DNA of 64,000 nucleotides from Saccharibacillus nicotianae (lineage in GTDB: Bacteria; Bacillota; Bacilli; Paenibacillales; Paenibacillaceae): NCBI RefSeq assembly GCF_042681745.1, contig NZ_JBHUGF010000010.1:2666001-2730000 (forward strand), written 5' to 3'. This document shows, piece after piece, positions 53,472 through 63,571 of the stretch; the stretch's first letter is position 1, and the number at the start of each line of letters is the position of its first letter. The notes under the pieces were generated by a model. It saw only the letters and a program-made list of their open reading frames with translations, searched no databases and was not told the DNA's origin. The position numbers and the translations under genes are program-made.

Positions 53472-53737
53472 ATGTACATCCTTTCTATTGAAGTGATTAT
53501 GAGCACTCTCACAAATATTTGATGATTTAAAATATACATTTTACTTCATCTATTAACTAAATGACACGTATTTTTATTAATACGAAGTGCTAATATCGTT
53601 AGTTTAAAGCTTCAAGTTATGAATCACCAATGGATATTTCATTTTCCCCATACTTTTTGCATTTTATATTACTTTACAAAATGCTTTTATTTTACTTTCC
53701 AATTCAAAAAAACTCATAAATCATTAAAAAAATAAAA

Positions 53738-53778
53738 ATATTACTTGAATATAATTATATAAAATCATAATATTACTT
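53738..53778 (+). repeat. Two ATATTACTT motifs upstream of the second DeoR gene
   Basis: ATATTACTT lies at 53738-53746 and 53770-53778, 32 bases apart (about three DNA turns). The same core is in the phased repeats at 10751-10790 upstream of the other DeoR gene. It is a candidate operator. Confidence 0.45.
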
Positions 53779-53794
53779 ACAAGAGGTGATTTAT

Positions 53795-54580
53795 ATGTAT
53801 CAAGAAGAGCGATTATTGAAAATATTAGAATATTTAAAACAGCATCAATCTATGAGCGTAGCTGACATATGTAGTGAATTTGAAATATCCAAAGATACAG
53901 CCCGTAGAGATATTGTTAGGTTAGTACAAGAAGGAGTCGTTATCCGTACTCATGGCGGAGTCTCGTTACCTCAATTAAAAAAAGAAATACTGTCTTATCA
54001 AGATCGTCTTATTGATGAAGCCGAACCTAAAAGAACAATTGGAATGCTTGGTGCTCAACTTATTCAAGATCATGAGACTGTTATTTTGGATGTATCTACT
54101 ACTGTACAATTTGTCGCAGAACAAATTAAAGCTCAACGTCTTACAGTGATTACCCATTCTATTGATAATGTAGGTATTTTATCAGACAGAGAAGATATGC
54201 AAATTTATTTGCTTGGCGGCTATTTGAATGTAAAAAACCGATCTTTGTTTGGTCCTTCTATTCTCGATAAACTGAGTCAGATTCGTGCAGATAAAGCCTT
54301 TATTGGAGCTGTAGCTATCGGTTCAGACGGTATCTATTACTCTTATGAAGAAGATGCCCGGGTGAAGCAAGAAATGGCTAGAAGGTCAGATCAAGTGATT
54401 GTGGTAGCAGATCATACTAAATTTACAAGTAAATCTTTTTATCGATTGGATTTTGATTATGTAGATATTTTAGTTACTAATCAGCCTGTTCCTAATCCAT
54501 TAAAAGAAATACTTAGTCAGAACAATATTACGGTCATTACTTACCAAGATGATGAACATGGGACGAACTATAACGACTAA
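53795..54580 (+). CDS. DeoR-family regulator, probably of nagA
   Basis: From the ATG at 53795 (behind AAGAGGTGAT) the protein is 261 residues. It has an N-terminal winged helix (MYQEERLLKILEYL... FEISKDTARRDIVRLVQEG) and a DeoR sensor domain (LDVSTTVQFVAEQI; GPSILDKLSQIRADKAFIGAVA). It has the same length and plan as the regulator at 10809 and a near-identical recognition helix. It is followed after 26 bases by nagA, so a phosphorylated amino sugar is its likely effector. Confidence 0.88.
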   Translation: MYQEERLLKILEYLKQHQSMSVADICSEFEISKDTARRDIVRLVQEGVVIRTHGGVSLPQLKKEILSYQDRLIDEAEPKRTIGMLGAQLIQDHETVILDVSTTVQFVAEQIKAQRLTVITHSIDNVGILSDREDMQIYLLGGYLNVKNRSLFGPSILDKLSQIRADKAFIGAVAIGSDGIYYSYEEDARVKQEMARRSDQVIVVADHTKFTSKSFYRLDFDYVDILVTNQPVPNPLKEILSQNNITVITYQDDEHGTNYND

Positions 54581-54606
54581 GTCATATCATGAGGATGAGG
54601 ATATCT

Positions 54607-55749
54607 ATGTATACTATTTTGCAAAATGTAGAACTGGTACTACCAAATAAAATTCTACCCTTTGTTCATGTAGGGATCGAAAATGGAAAAATCATAAAGA
54701 TGGATACAATCCCTATTTCTACACATAAACAATATCAACAAATCGATTGTAAAGGACATCGTTTAATACCTGGCATGATTGATGTTCATATTCATGGAGC
54801 AAATGGTTTTGATATGATGGATGGTCGTGAAGAAAGTATACAAGAAGTGTCTCGTACGTGTGCTTCTACAGGGTGTACCTCTTTTCTAGCTACTTCTGTC
54901 AGTTCTACGATTGAAGATCTTTTAGCGATGATCGACAGTGTGAAACGTGTCGTCGGTCATGAAGTAGGTGCCAAAATCGCCGGGATTCACTTAGAAGGAC
55001 CTTATTTGAATCCAATACGTAAAGGTATGCAAAATGAGAAGTATTTACGTCATCCTGATATAGAAGAAATGAAGATGATCTTTAAAGAAGCCGGTTCTCT
55101 TATTAAAATGGTGACGATTGCTCCAGAGTTACCAGGAGGGATGGAATTAATTTCATTTCTCAAAGAACAAGGTGTTATTATATCTATTGCTCATTCGGAT
55201 GCGACTTATGAAGAAGCCAAAAAAGCCTTTGAAGCTGGCGCAAGTCATGTCACACACTGCTTTAACGGGATGCGACCGATCCATCATCGTGATCCAGGAA
55301 TTGTTGTTGCAGCTTTTGAAGAAGAGCATGTCAGCCTTCAAGCTATTGTAGACCATATTCATTTGCATCCTGCTATTATTCGATTAATGCATCGTTCAAA
55401 AGGTGCTGAAGGTATGGTTTTGATTACAGATGCTTTGCAGGCTATGGGTATGGGAGACGGAAATTATATTTTTGGAGGTCACCATGTAACGGTAACCAAT
55501 GGTGTGGCTAGATTACATGATGGAACACTAGCCTCAAGTACAGTTACAATGAATGAAGCTCTCCAATATACTGTTGAAACAGGGATTTCTTTAACAGATG
55601 CTGTGCAAATGGCTTCGACTACGCCAGCACGTATTCTGGATCTACAGCAAAAAGGAGCAATTGCAGTAGGCATGGATGCAGACTTAGTGCTAGTGGATGA
55701 TGCTTTTCAAGTGCAATGGACTATGATAGATGGTCAAATATTAGAATAG
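54607..55749 (+). CDS. nagA: N-acetylglucosamine-6-phosphate deacetylase NagA
   Basis: From the ATG at 54607 (behind GAGGATGAGGAT) the enzyme is 380 residues. Metal and substrate motifs are GMIDVHIHGANGFD, HLEGPYLNP, HSDATYEEA, HCFNGMRPIHHRDPG and the catalytic Asp in ITDALQAMG. It releases acetate from GlcNAc-6-P to give glucosamine-6-P in the cytoplasm. It is the second gene of the DeoR operon; no nagB is adjacent. Confidence 0.95.
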   Translation: MYTILQNVELVLPNKILPFVHVGIENGKIIKMDTIPISTHKQYQQIDCKGHRLIPGMIDVHIHGANGFDMMDGREESIQEVSRTCASTGCTSFLATSVSSTIEDLLAMIDSVKRVVGHEVGAKIAGIHLEGPYLNPIRKGMQNEKYLRHPDIEEMKMIFKEAGSLIKMVTIAPELPGGMELISFLKEQGVIISIAHSDATYEEAKKAFEAGASHVTHCFNGMRPIHHRDPGIVVAAFEEEHVSLQAIVDHIHLHPAIIRLMHRSKGAEGMVLITDALQAMGMGDGNYIFGGHHVTVTNGVARLHDGTLASSTVTMNEALQYTVETGISLTDAVQMASTTPARILDLQQKGAIAVGMDADLVLVDDAFQVQWTMIDGQILE

Positions 55750-55818
55750 TATTACACTTCTTTACTATAAGTCCTACAGAACGTATGATAATCCACTAGA
55801 AGTATATTTAAAAATAGC

Positions 55819-55867
55819 AAAAGAGGTTGCCCCCAGGTGTTAGAACCTGTGGACAACCTCTTTTTTT
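55819..55867. terminator. Terminator between nagA and groEL
   Basis: AAAAGAGGTTG and CAGGT pair with ACCTG and CAACCTCTTTTTT; the stem is long and nearly perfect. Confidence 0.85.
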
Positions 55868-55909
55868 GAAAAAATAGTTGGATCATGTAAAAGATTCAAA
55901 AGAATCTTA

Positions 55910-57550
55910 TTACATCATACCACCCATTCCTCCCATACCGCCCATGCCACTCATATCAGGAGCGCCACCAGCACCCGCAGGTTCTGGTTTGTCAGCGATA
56001 ACTGCTTCTGTTGTTAAGAACATAGCTGCTACAGAAGCTGCATTTTGTAGTGCAGAACGAGTTACTTTAGCAGGGTCAACGATACCCGCTTCGAACATGT
56101 TTACCCATTCGCCTGTAGCTGCATTGTAACCAATACCCACTACTTCTTTTTTCAGACGCTCAACGATAACAGAACCTTCTTGTCCAGCGTTCGCAGCGAT
56201 TGTGCGGATAGGCTCTTCAAGAGCACGTAGTACGATGTTTACGCCTGTTTGCTCATCACCTGTAACTTGTACAGCAGATACTGCTGCATATACGTTCACA
56301 AGCGCTGTACCACCACCAGATACGATACCTTCTTCAACCGCAGCGCGAGTTGCGTTCAAAGCATCTTCGATGCGTAGTTTGCGCTCTTTCAATTCTGTTT
56401 CTGTTGCTGCACCGACTTTGATCACTGCAACGCCACCAGCTAATTTAGCTAGACGCTCTTGCAATTTCTCTTTGTCGAACTCGGAAGTTGTTTCTTCCAG
56501 TTGGGAACGAATTTGGTTCACACGAGCATCGATATCCGCTTTGTCTCCAAAACCGTCTACGATGATTGTGTTTTCTTTCGTTACACGTACTTGGCGTGCT
56601 GTACCCAATTGCTCGATTGTAGCTGTTTTTAGGTCTAGACCCAATTCTTCAGTGATCACTTGACCACCTGTAAGAGCAGCGATATCTTGCAACATTGCTT
56701 TACGACGGTCACCGAATCCTGGAGCTTTAACAGCTACAGCATTGAATGTACCACGCAATTTGTTCACAACTAGCATAGCCAAAGCTTCGCCTTCGATATC
56801 TTCAGCAACCAATACCAATGGTTTGCTTTGTTGTACTACTTTTTCAAGTAGAGGCAAGATTTCTTGTGTGTTTGTGATTTTTTTGTCTGTGATTAAGATA
56901 TATGGATTTTCTAGAACAGCTTCCATTTTATCTGTATCTGTAATCATGTATGGAGAAAGGTATCCACGGTCGAACTGCATACCTTCTACAACTTCAAGTT
57001 CAGTAGCGAATCCACGAGATTCTTCAACAGTGATAACACCGTCTTTACCTACTTTTTCCATAGCTTCAGCGATCAATTGACCTACTTCTTCGTCAGCCGC
57101 AGAAATAGAAGCTACTTGAGCGATAGACTGTTTGTCTTCCACATGTCTAGAAATGCTTTGCAATTCTTGAACAGCAGCGCGAACAGCTTTTTCAATCCCT
57201 TTACGAATAACCATAGGGTTAGCACCAGCAGTTACGTTTTTAAGACCTTCACGAATCATCGCTTGAGCCAAAACAGTTGCCGTTGTAGTACCATCACCAG
57301 CTACATCGTTGGTTTTAGTTGCTACTTCTTTAACCAATTGAGCTCCCATGTTTTCGAAAGCATCTTCTAATTCGATTTCTTTTGCAATCGTTACACCATC
57401 ATTTGTGATCAATGGGCTACCAAATTTTTTCTCAAGAACAACGTTACGTCCTTTAGGTCCCAATGTAACTTTTACTGCATTTGCAAGAGCATCTACACCA
57501 CGAAGCATTGCGCGACGAGCATCTTCACTGAATTTAATTTCTTTAGCCAT
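55910..57550 (-). CDS. groL: Chaperonin GroEL
   Basis: This 546-residue chaperonin has the full sequence from AKEIKFSEDARRAMLRGVD to the C-terminal GGM repeats (GGMGGMGGMGGMM). ATP-binding motifs such as TLGPKGRNVVLEKKFG and VAGDGTTTATVLAQ are present. It is downstream of groES under the CIRCE promoter. Confidence 0.98.
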   Translation of the reverse strand: MAKEIKFSEDARRAMLRGVDALANAVKVTLGPKGRNVVLEKKFGSPLITNDGVTIAKEIELEDAFENMGAQLVKEVATKTNDVAGDGTTTATVLAQAMIREGLKNVTAGANPMVIRKGIEKAVRAAVQELQSISRHVEDKQSIAQVASISAADEEVGQLIAEAMEKVGKDGVITVEESRGFATELEVVEGMQFDRGYLSPYMITDTDKMEAVLENPYILITDKKITNTQEILPLLEKVVQQSKPLVLVAEDIEGEALAMLVVNKLRGTFNAVAVKAPGFGDRRKAMLQDIAALTGGQVITEELGLDLKTATIEQLGTARQVRVTKENTIIVDGFGDKADIDARVNQIRSQLEETTSEFDKEKLQERLAKLAGGVAVIKVGAATETELKERKLRIEDALNATRAAVEEGIVSGGGTALVNVYAAVSAVQVTGDEQTGVNIVLRALEEPIRTIAANAGQEGSVIVERLKKEVVGIGYNAATGEWVNMFEAGIVDPAKVTRSALQNAASVAAMFLTTEAVIADKPEPAGAGGAPDMSGMGGMGGMGGMM

Positions 57551-57635
57551 AAGAATAGTTACCTCCTTGATATTTTAAAATCATTATAATGACAGATCGG
57601 CATGTACCGACTGTGTAAATGTATATTCGTTGGTA

Positions 57636-57917
57636 TTAAGATAGAATAGCGTGAATATCGCTTTCTTTCATAATCAAATATTCTTTACCTTCGAATTTAA
57701 TCTCTGTTCCAGCATATTTGGAGAAAAGGACACGATCGCCTTCTTTTACTTCCAAAGGAATACGCACTCCATCTTTTAATTGACCGCTACCTACAGCAAT
57801 AATTTTGCCTTCTTGCGGCTTTTCTTTAGCAGAGTCTGGAAGGACAATACCAAATGAAGTTGTTTGTTCCTGTTCGATCGCTTCTACCAATACACGTTCA
57901 CCTAAAGGTTTGATCAT
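57636..57917 (-). CDS. groS: Co-chaperonin GroES
   Basis: This 93-residue protein has the mobile-loop region EQEQTTSFGIVLPDSAKEKPQEG and the roof and core sequences typical of GroES (VGSGQLKDGVRIPLEVKEGDRVLFSKYAGTEIK). It is the first gene of the groES-groEL operon. Confidence 0.97.
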   Translation of the reverse strand: MIKPLGERVLVEAIEQEQTTSFGIVLPDSAKEKPQEGKIIAVGSGQLKDGVRIPLEVKEGDRVLFSKYAGTEIKFEGKEYLIMKESDIHAILS

Positions 57918-57980
57918 GAAAAATAGCCTCCTTAAAATAATATATTGATTTGTTTCATGTGATGGTTGTTATTTATGTAA

Positions 57981-58007
57981 TTAGCACTCGACACCTTTCA
58001 GTGCTAA
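57981..58007 (-). promoter_or_regulatory. CIRCE element (HrcA operator)
   Basis: TTAGCACTC, 9 bases and CAGTGCTAA match the TTAGCACTC-N9-GAGTGCTAA consensus except for one base. It lies between the promoter and groES. Confidence 0.93.
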
Positions 58008-58018
58008 CAACCAACTTT

Positions 58019-58047
58019 ATGATACTCAACTTGAGCGATAATTTCAA
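58019..58047 (-). promoter_or_regulatory. Sigma-A promoter of groES-groEL
   Basis: On the minus strand TTGAAA (58042-58047), 17 bases and TATCAT (58019-58024) lie directly in front of the CIRCE element. Confidence 0.8.
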
Positions 58048-58156
58048 GTCTCTTTGTGTAAATTTATAAAAGTTCGGTTCAAAATAAGAAATAACGCACC
58101 ATACAATCACTCTTACAATTACCCAATCCTGAACAATAAAACCTCAATCTGGGTAT

Positions 58157-58204
58157 AAAAAAAGAAATCAACGCGATGATGATACATTCACATTGATTTC
58201 TTTT
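58157..58204 (-). terminator. Terminator of the GGDEF hybrid gene
   Basis: AAAAGAAATCAA pairs with TTGATTTCTTTT, followed by a T-run on the minus strand. Confidence 0.8.
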
Positions 58205-58207
58205 GCT

Positions 58208-61200
58208 TTATAAAACGTTGATTGTAACGCAGTTTCTGCCGTTAGTTTTGGAGCGATATAAGGCTTCATCTGCTAAACGGTAAATCTTTTCTTCGGTCAG
58301 TTCATCGTCTACCGCTGTCACAACCGCCAGACCTACAGAAACGGTTATATACGGGCTAGCATCATTTTGATTATGAGGAATACGTAACTCTTCAATACAA
58401 GCACGCAATGATTCTGCAAATTCATGCGCTTCTTCGATTCCTGTACTAATATGCAAAATAGCAAACTCTTCCCCACCCAGACGAAAAGCCATATCTGTTC
58501 TTTTGCGCATCTGAGCTGTTAGGGTAGAACCAATCATCCGTAACACATGGTCACCTTCATAATGACCATAGGTATCGTTGTACTTTTTGTAATGATCGAT
58601 ATCAAGCAACATAAAAGCAAGCCCTTTTTGCTCTTTAGCTGCTTTTAAAATTTTGTGTAAAATACGATCATTAAAGTGGCGACGATTGTATAAGCCTGTT
58701 AGATCATCAATAATCGAGATACGTTCTATTTTCTTTTTGTCTGTAATATTATGACCGATAAATGTATATCCTGTAATCTGATTATGATTCAAAATAGGCT
58801 CGATAATCATAGCTAACCACAGCAGACTTTTATCTTTTTTCGGTTGAATCAATTCGCCATTCCAAGTATTCTCTTCATTCATCACAAAGATATCATAAGA
58901 ACCTTCGCGCCGATCTTTAGAATACAAGAAATGATGCTTGGTACCGATTAATTCTTCGCGTGCATACCCTGTCATAATGCAAAATTCTTCACTGACCATC
59001 GTAATTTCACCAAGCAGATTGGTTTGTACGATAATTACATTTTTATCTACAATGTTAAAGTATTTACTTAGTTCTTCATTTTTGATCGCCAATTCTTCTG
59101 TGCGTTCTGCCACCAGGTTTTCCATATTGGCATAAAGGCTGGCATTTTCAATAGAATAGACCATATCTCTGGATAGCAAATTAATCATTTTGAGGCGCTC
59201 ATTCGTGAATGCACCGGTCATCAAATTATTTTCCAGATAAATAATAGCGATCAATTTGTTTTGATTGTATAACGGCATACATAGTACAGATTTAGGCTGA
59301 TGTTCTGCAATATACGTGTACGCCGCCATTCCGATTCCAGAGCGAGCATCACTATGCAGTAATGTTTGTCCACTATGAGCAACATAATCTATAATCTCCC
59401 ATGGGAAATGCTGATGTTGTTCTCGATTTTGATCATGATGGAGTGTAATATCTATCTTATTGCCTGTATGATTATATTCCCCTTCTACCCAAAGTGAAAA
59501 ATTAGATTGCATAATCATACAACCGCGTTCTGCACCTGCATTCATAATCACAACTTCCATAATTTTTTGTAACAATTGATCAAGATCGATCTCTTTGGAA
59601 ATCATCTGTGATGCTTTGAATAGCAAGTGAATATCAATATTGTCTGTAGAAGAAGTGAGTGTACTTTCTGTATGCGATGGAATCCACTGCACATGATACA
59701 TCAAGTCTTGATATTGTTTTTCCAGATGTTCCACTTTGGCTTTGGCACCCCAGACAGAGTAATAATAAGAAGCTTGCTTGAAAAAATAAGCCGCCAGTTC
59801 ATTCAATGTTCGGGATTTGTAGAAACGGGCAATTTGTTCACTTGCGATCGCTTTGTACCGTGTAAAATTACCATGTCCACTAGAAGACAAAGCAAGATGA
59901 TAATATTTTTCGGCTTCTTTGTATTTGCGATTAATACGTAACCATTCTGCTCTCATCATATGTTGCTGGGTTAAAAAGTTATGAGGAAAATGAATTGCCC
60001 ATTTTCTCATTCTTCGGTACTCTTTGCGCATACGTAGACGAGCGGTCTGCTTCTCTCCTACACTTAATTCATCATAACAAGCCGCAATATTCATAAACGT
60101 ATAAAAAGAAAACTCTTCCAAAAATGTTGAACCAGCCAGTGTACCAACAACTTTGTAGGCTTTATCGATATATTCGATCGCTTGCCGATAATTTTCAAAA
60201 ATAAAAGCGATTTGGATTTTATTAATATAATAAATAGCAATGCCTGAATAATAATTGGCAGCCGTCAACTGTTCTAAATACGCTTGTTCACTAAAAGATC
60301 CATCCTCAAATGAATCGGTCTGCTTCAAGTCTCCTGCAAGTATACGAAACTTCTGGCGCGATAAATGAGCTGTTGCTAGTGCTTCTTTGTACTTGGTATT
60401 TTCGATCATCGATATCATCTGATCGCTTTCTTGCAAGTACTTTTCTATTTCGAGTGCCGGATTCCAAAGATTCATATAATAACAAGCATGAGCTAGATAC
60501 AACATATCCCCTGACAATATGCTGGAGTCGATCGCTTGGCTATACTTTTCTTCCAACAATTCCCACTCGTGACTCCAACTATAGCAAAATAACGTATACA
60601 GCACTTTGACAAGGCTACGCCACTGTAAATCATTGAATTTCTCATTGATATCTACCGCAAGCTTGCCGTAATCTTGTGCCCCTTTGAGATCACCCATACC
60701 TGACAATAACATCGCATACCCGATATAAGCACCTGCTGATTCAGGGCCGTTACCATATTGAATCGATAAATATGTTTTTTTCAACACTGCCCATGCAAAT
60801 AGTGTCTGTTCTCCTGAAATAAATGCAGGCGGAATAAAGCTCACTAATAGGCGCATGATTAATTTAATTTTCTCATCTTGCACTTCAGGCCCATGCAATA
60901 ATTGATGAGTTGTTTTGCCACGAAGCTTGAGCTTGACGCGTATAATCTCTTTCCCTACAATCGCCATATTGAGCTTGGTTGGCACAGACATTCCAAGACT
61001 CGCCAGACCTAATTTACCAGCATCTATCGCTTCTTTCATCATGCCGAGGTACATATAGTGGTTAGACTGCATTTCATAGATTGTAGCCAGTTCAAGCGGT
61101 GTCTGCACATGATTAATTAATGTGAGACTGGCTTGCTCTGCTGATTCCAGTTGATGAATAAGATAAGAACATTCGCTATACAGATAATGCAGATCAAATG

Positions 61201-63571
61201 TAGTCTGATAATTTGTTGTCCAGCTATCCGTGGCTAACAGACTTAAAGCCATTTCGAGAAACTGACATGCAATCTCGTAACCAAATGCTTCCTTCGCACG
61301 CTTGGCAGCTTGAAGATTAATCTGAATCATACGCTCGCGCTCTTGAGCAGATTGAACCAATGAAATGCCTTTATTCAAATGCCCTGCGATATCCATACTA
61401 TTTTCGCGCACTTTATCGACTGACCAGTGATCAAGTAACAACCATCCGATCTGAAGATGTAGACTTTGGCGACTTTGCGAATCAAGCATTTGATATAACG
61501 CTTGTTGAAGCTTATCGTGTCCGAATGCAAATGGAACATCCAACTGCTTCAATTCTGTACTTACTTCTTCTACACTGCTTAACATTTGATAATTGGAATG
61601 TAACGGTGTAATAATGTCGTCTTGTACCGCCTGGATCAAAGACTCTATGATCAATGTAGGGGTCGCATCACTAACTAGATGAAGAATATGCCAGTCAAAA
61701 CTACGACCAATAGCAGCCGCTAATCCAAGAATTTGTTGCATGTGAACAGGTAACGTCTGCATTTTACTAATCAGATAATCAATCAAATCTTCGTTCATCG
61801 TCATCTGTGTAACTTGCGTCTGATTCAGATTCCATGTTCCTAATTCATCATCAAAAAAGATCGCTTTATTTTTGTACAAATCTTTAAGAATTTCATGGAT
61901 AAAAAATGGATTTCCTTTGGTCTGATGATAGATATTATCGCGTAAAGGCTCGATAATCGTCGCTGTTGTTGTGCCTAATGTATCTTCGATCAGATATTGC
62001 ACATGCTGTGCAGATAATGAAGTTAATTCAATATGTTGAACTACTGTCTGTGCTTCAATCTCCTGCAACGCTGTAGCTAACGGATGCCCGGGATTCACTT
62101 CATTGGCACGATAGGAACCGATAATGAATAGTTTTTTGAGATTGCTACTTTCCATTAATCGTCCTACTAATTGAATACTGGATACATCTGCCCACTGTAG
62201 ATCGTCTAAAAATAATACCAGTGGTCGTTGTCCTACAGTTAATCCTTCAAGGAAACGTATAAATGATAAGAAAAATCGGTTGTTTTCTTCCGTAGGATTA
62301 AGTGGTTCTACCATCGGCTGTATACCGAGTATTTGCTCTAATTCAGGTAACCACTTGGTGATCACACCTGCATTATTGCCTAGACAATTACGGAGAGAAA
62401 GCTGTAGTTGTTGCTTTTCTTCTGGCAGCCCTTTGAGATACTGTACCAGCAATGTACGAAATGCTTGAATAATAGCACTGTACGGAATATTTTTATTATA
62501 TTGCTCGAATTTGCCTTGAATAAAATAACCACGTTCCTGTGAAATAAAGCTGTGTAGCTCATTCACAAAAGAAGTTTTACCGATTCCTGCTTCTCCTGAT
62601 ACTAGCGCCAATTGAACTCGCTCTTGAATCCCTTCGGTCAAAATGCGTCTCATCTTCTGTAACTCTTCATCACGTCCATGCAATCGCTGTGGAATATGAA
62701 AAAGACTCAAACGATCTTCATGCCCGATCTGAAAATCAGCTTGAGGATCGTAACATTTTCTAAGATCAGCTTTGATCCCGTATGCACTGCGATAACGATC
62801 CTCTGGCGATTTTTCTAATAGTTTCATAATAATATTCGATAATGGACGAGCGATTTGACCATTTGAAAGGTCATACGGTGAGATCGGCTTTTTAGCTATA
62901 ATTGAATAAATCTGTTCTACAACTGAATTAGCAGGATGTGGCTTTTGCCCGGTAACCATTTCGTACAATACAACACCTAGAGAGTAAAAGTCAGAACGGT
63001 AATCGATATTCCGATTAATCCGTCCTGTTTGTTCAGGTGAAATATAGGATAATGTCCCTTCCATCACGCCTGCATTTTGAAATTCTTGCTTTTCGTTATT
63101 TAATTTGACCGATAAATCAAAATCAATGATTTGAATCTGATCACTGGTACGATTCCAGATTAAATTGGCAGGTTTGAGGTCTTTATGAATAATCTGCTGT
63201 TCATGGATACGTCCAATAATATCAACGATTTTGATCGCCAAACGCAAAATCGTTGATACATCCAATCGTTCATCCCGGATTATATTTCGTAGCGATTGCC
63301 CATTGATATCTTCCAAAGTAAGTACAAAAAAACCACCACGTTCTTCAAGTTGAATAGGTTGAATAACACCGTCCACTACACCTTTAAGTTCGGATAGCAT
63401 TTTGTATTCTTTTTTAATACGCATCACTGCTTCATATGTGGATGCTTTGGCTCCTAGAACCTTGGCAATAACTGTTTGTCCGGAAAGATTATCAATGCAA
63501 CGATAGATCGCCTTACTCCCATGATCGGCGATCTCTTCAATCACTGTATATTTCTGATCTTTCCATATCAT
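58208..63571 (-). CDS. Giant Ser/Thr kinase - ATPase - TPR - GAF - PAS - GGDEF signalling protein
   Basis: Domains of this 1787-residue protein in order: a protein-kinase-like domain (1-275; Lys37 in VIAKVL, HKD at 129-131 in IIHKDLKPAN instead of HRD, DFD at 150-152 instead of DFG); an AAA-type ATPase (from about 300; Walker A GEAGIGKTS 326-334, Walker B VLFLDDLQWAD); a long helical TPR-like region; a GAF domain (about 1340-1500); a short coiled coil (VAERTEELAIKNEEL); a PAS domain (from about 1545); and GGDEF (1620-1787) with GGEEF at 1699-1703. The intact GGEEF predicts di-GMP synthesis. The inhibitory RxxD site reads KRTD, so product inhibition may be lost. The start overlaps the upstream stop (TAATG). 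Confidence 0.9.
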   Translation of the reverse strand: MIWKDQKYTVIEEIADHGSKAIYRCIDNLSGQTVIAKVLGAKASTYEAVMRIKKEYKMLSELKGVVDGVIQPIQLEERGGFFVLTLEDINGQSLRNIIRDERLDVSTILRLAIKIVDIIGRIHEQQIIHKDLKPANLIWNRTSDQIQIIDFDLSVKLNNEKQEFQNAGVMEGTLSYISPEQTGRINRNIDYRSDFYSLGVVLYEMVTGQKPHPANSVVEQIYSIIAKKPISPYDLSNGQIARPLSNIIMKLLEKSPEDRYRSAYGIKADLRKCYDPQADFQIGHEDRLSLFHIPQRLHGRDEELQKMRRILTEGIQERVQLALVSGEAGIGKTSFVNELHSFISQERGYFIQGKFEQYNKNIPYSAIIQAFRTLLVQYLKGLPEEKQQLQLSLRNCLGNNAGVITKWLPELEQILGIQPMVEPLNPTEENNRFFLSFIRFLEGLTVGQRPLVLFLDDLQWADVSSIQLVGRLMESSNLKKLFIIGSYRANEVNPGHPLATALQEIEAQTVVQHIELTSLSAQHVQYLIEDTLGTTTATIIEPLRDNIYHQTKGNPFFIHEILKDLYKNKAIFFDDELGTWNLNQTQVTQMTMNEDLIDYLISKMQTLPVHMQQILGLAAAIGRSFDWHILHLVSDATPTLIIESLIQAVQDDIITPLHSNYQMLSSVEEVSTELKQLDVPFAFGHDKLQQALYQMLDSQSRQSLHLQIGWLLLDHWSVDKVRENSMDIAGHLNKGISLVQSAQERERMIQINLQAAKRAKEAFGYEIACQFLEMALSLLATDSWTTNYQTTFDLHYLYSECSYLIHQLESAEQASLTLINHVQTPLELATIYEMQSNHYMYLGMMKEAIDAGKLGLASLGMSVPTKLNMAIVGKEIIRVKLKLRGKTTHQLLHGPEVQDEKIKLIMRLLVSFIPPAFISGEQTLFAWAVLKKTYLSIQYGNGPESAGAYIGYAMLLSGMGDLKGAQDYGKLAVDINEKFNDLQWRSLVKVLYTLFCYSWSHEWELLEEKYSQAIDSSILSGDMLYLAHACYYMNLWNPALEIEKYLQESDQMISMIENTKYKEALATAHLSRQKFRILAGDLKQTDSFEDGSFSEQAYLEQLTAANYYSGIAIYYINKIQIAFIFENYRQAIEYIDKAYKVVGTLAGSTFLEEFSFYTFMNIAACYDELSVGEKQTARLRMRKEYRRMRKWAIHFPHNFLTQQHMMRAEWLRINRKYKEAEKYYHLALSSSGHGNFTRYKAIASEQIARFYKSRTLNELAAYFFKQASYYYSVWGAKAKVEHLEKQYQDLMYHVQWIPSHTESTLTSSTDNIDIHLLFKASQMISKEIDLDQLLQKIMEVVIMNAGAERGCMIMQSNFSLWVEGEYNHTGNKIDITLHHDQNREQHQHFPWEIIDYVAHSGQTLLHSDARSGIGMAAYTYIAEHQPKSVLCMPLYNQNKLIAIIYLENNLMTGAFTNERLKMINLLSRDMVYSIENASLYANMENLVAERTEELAIKNEELSKYFNIVDKNVIIVQTNLLGEITMVSEEFCIMTGYAREELIGTKHHFLYSKDRREGSYDIFVMNEENTWNGELIQPKKDKSLLWLAMIIEPILNHNQITGYTFIGHNITDKKKIERISIIDDLTGLYNRRHFNDRILHKILKAAKEQKGLAFMLLDIDHYKKYNDTYGHYEGDHVLRMIGSTLTAQMRKRTDMAFRLGGEEFAILHISTGIEEAHEFAESLRACIEELRIPHNQNDASPYITVSVGLAVVTAVDDELTEEKIYRLADEALYRSKTNGRNCVTINVL

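Noticed and set aside
53641..53690. Weak hairpin GCATTTT/AAAATGC upstream of the second DeoR gene
   Set aside because: It is A/T-only apart from one pair and likely to arise by chance in this AT-rich stretch.
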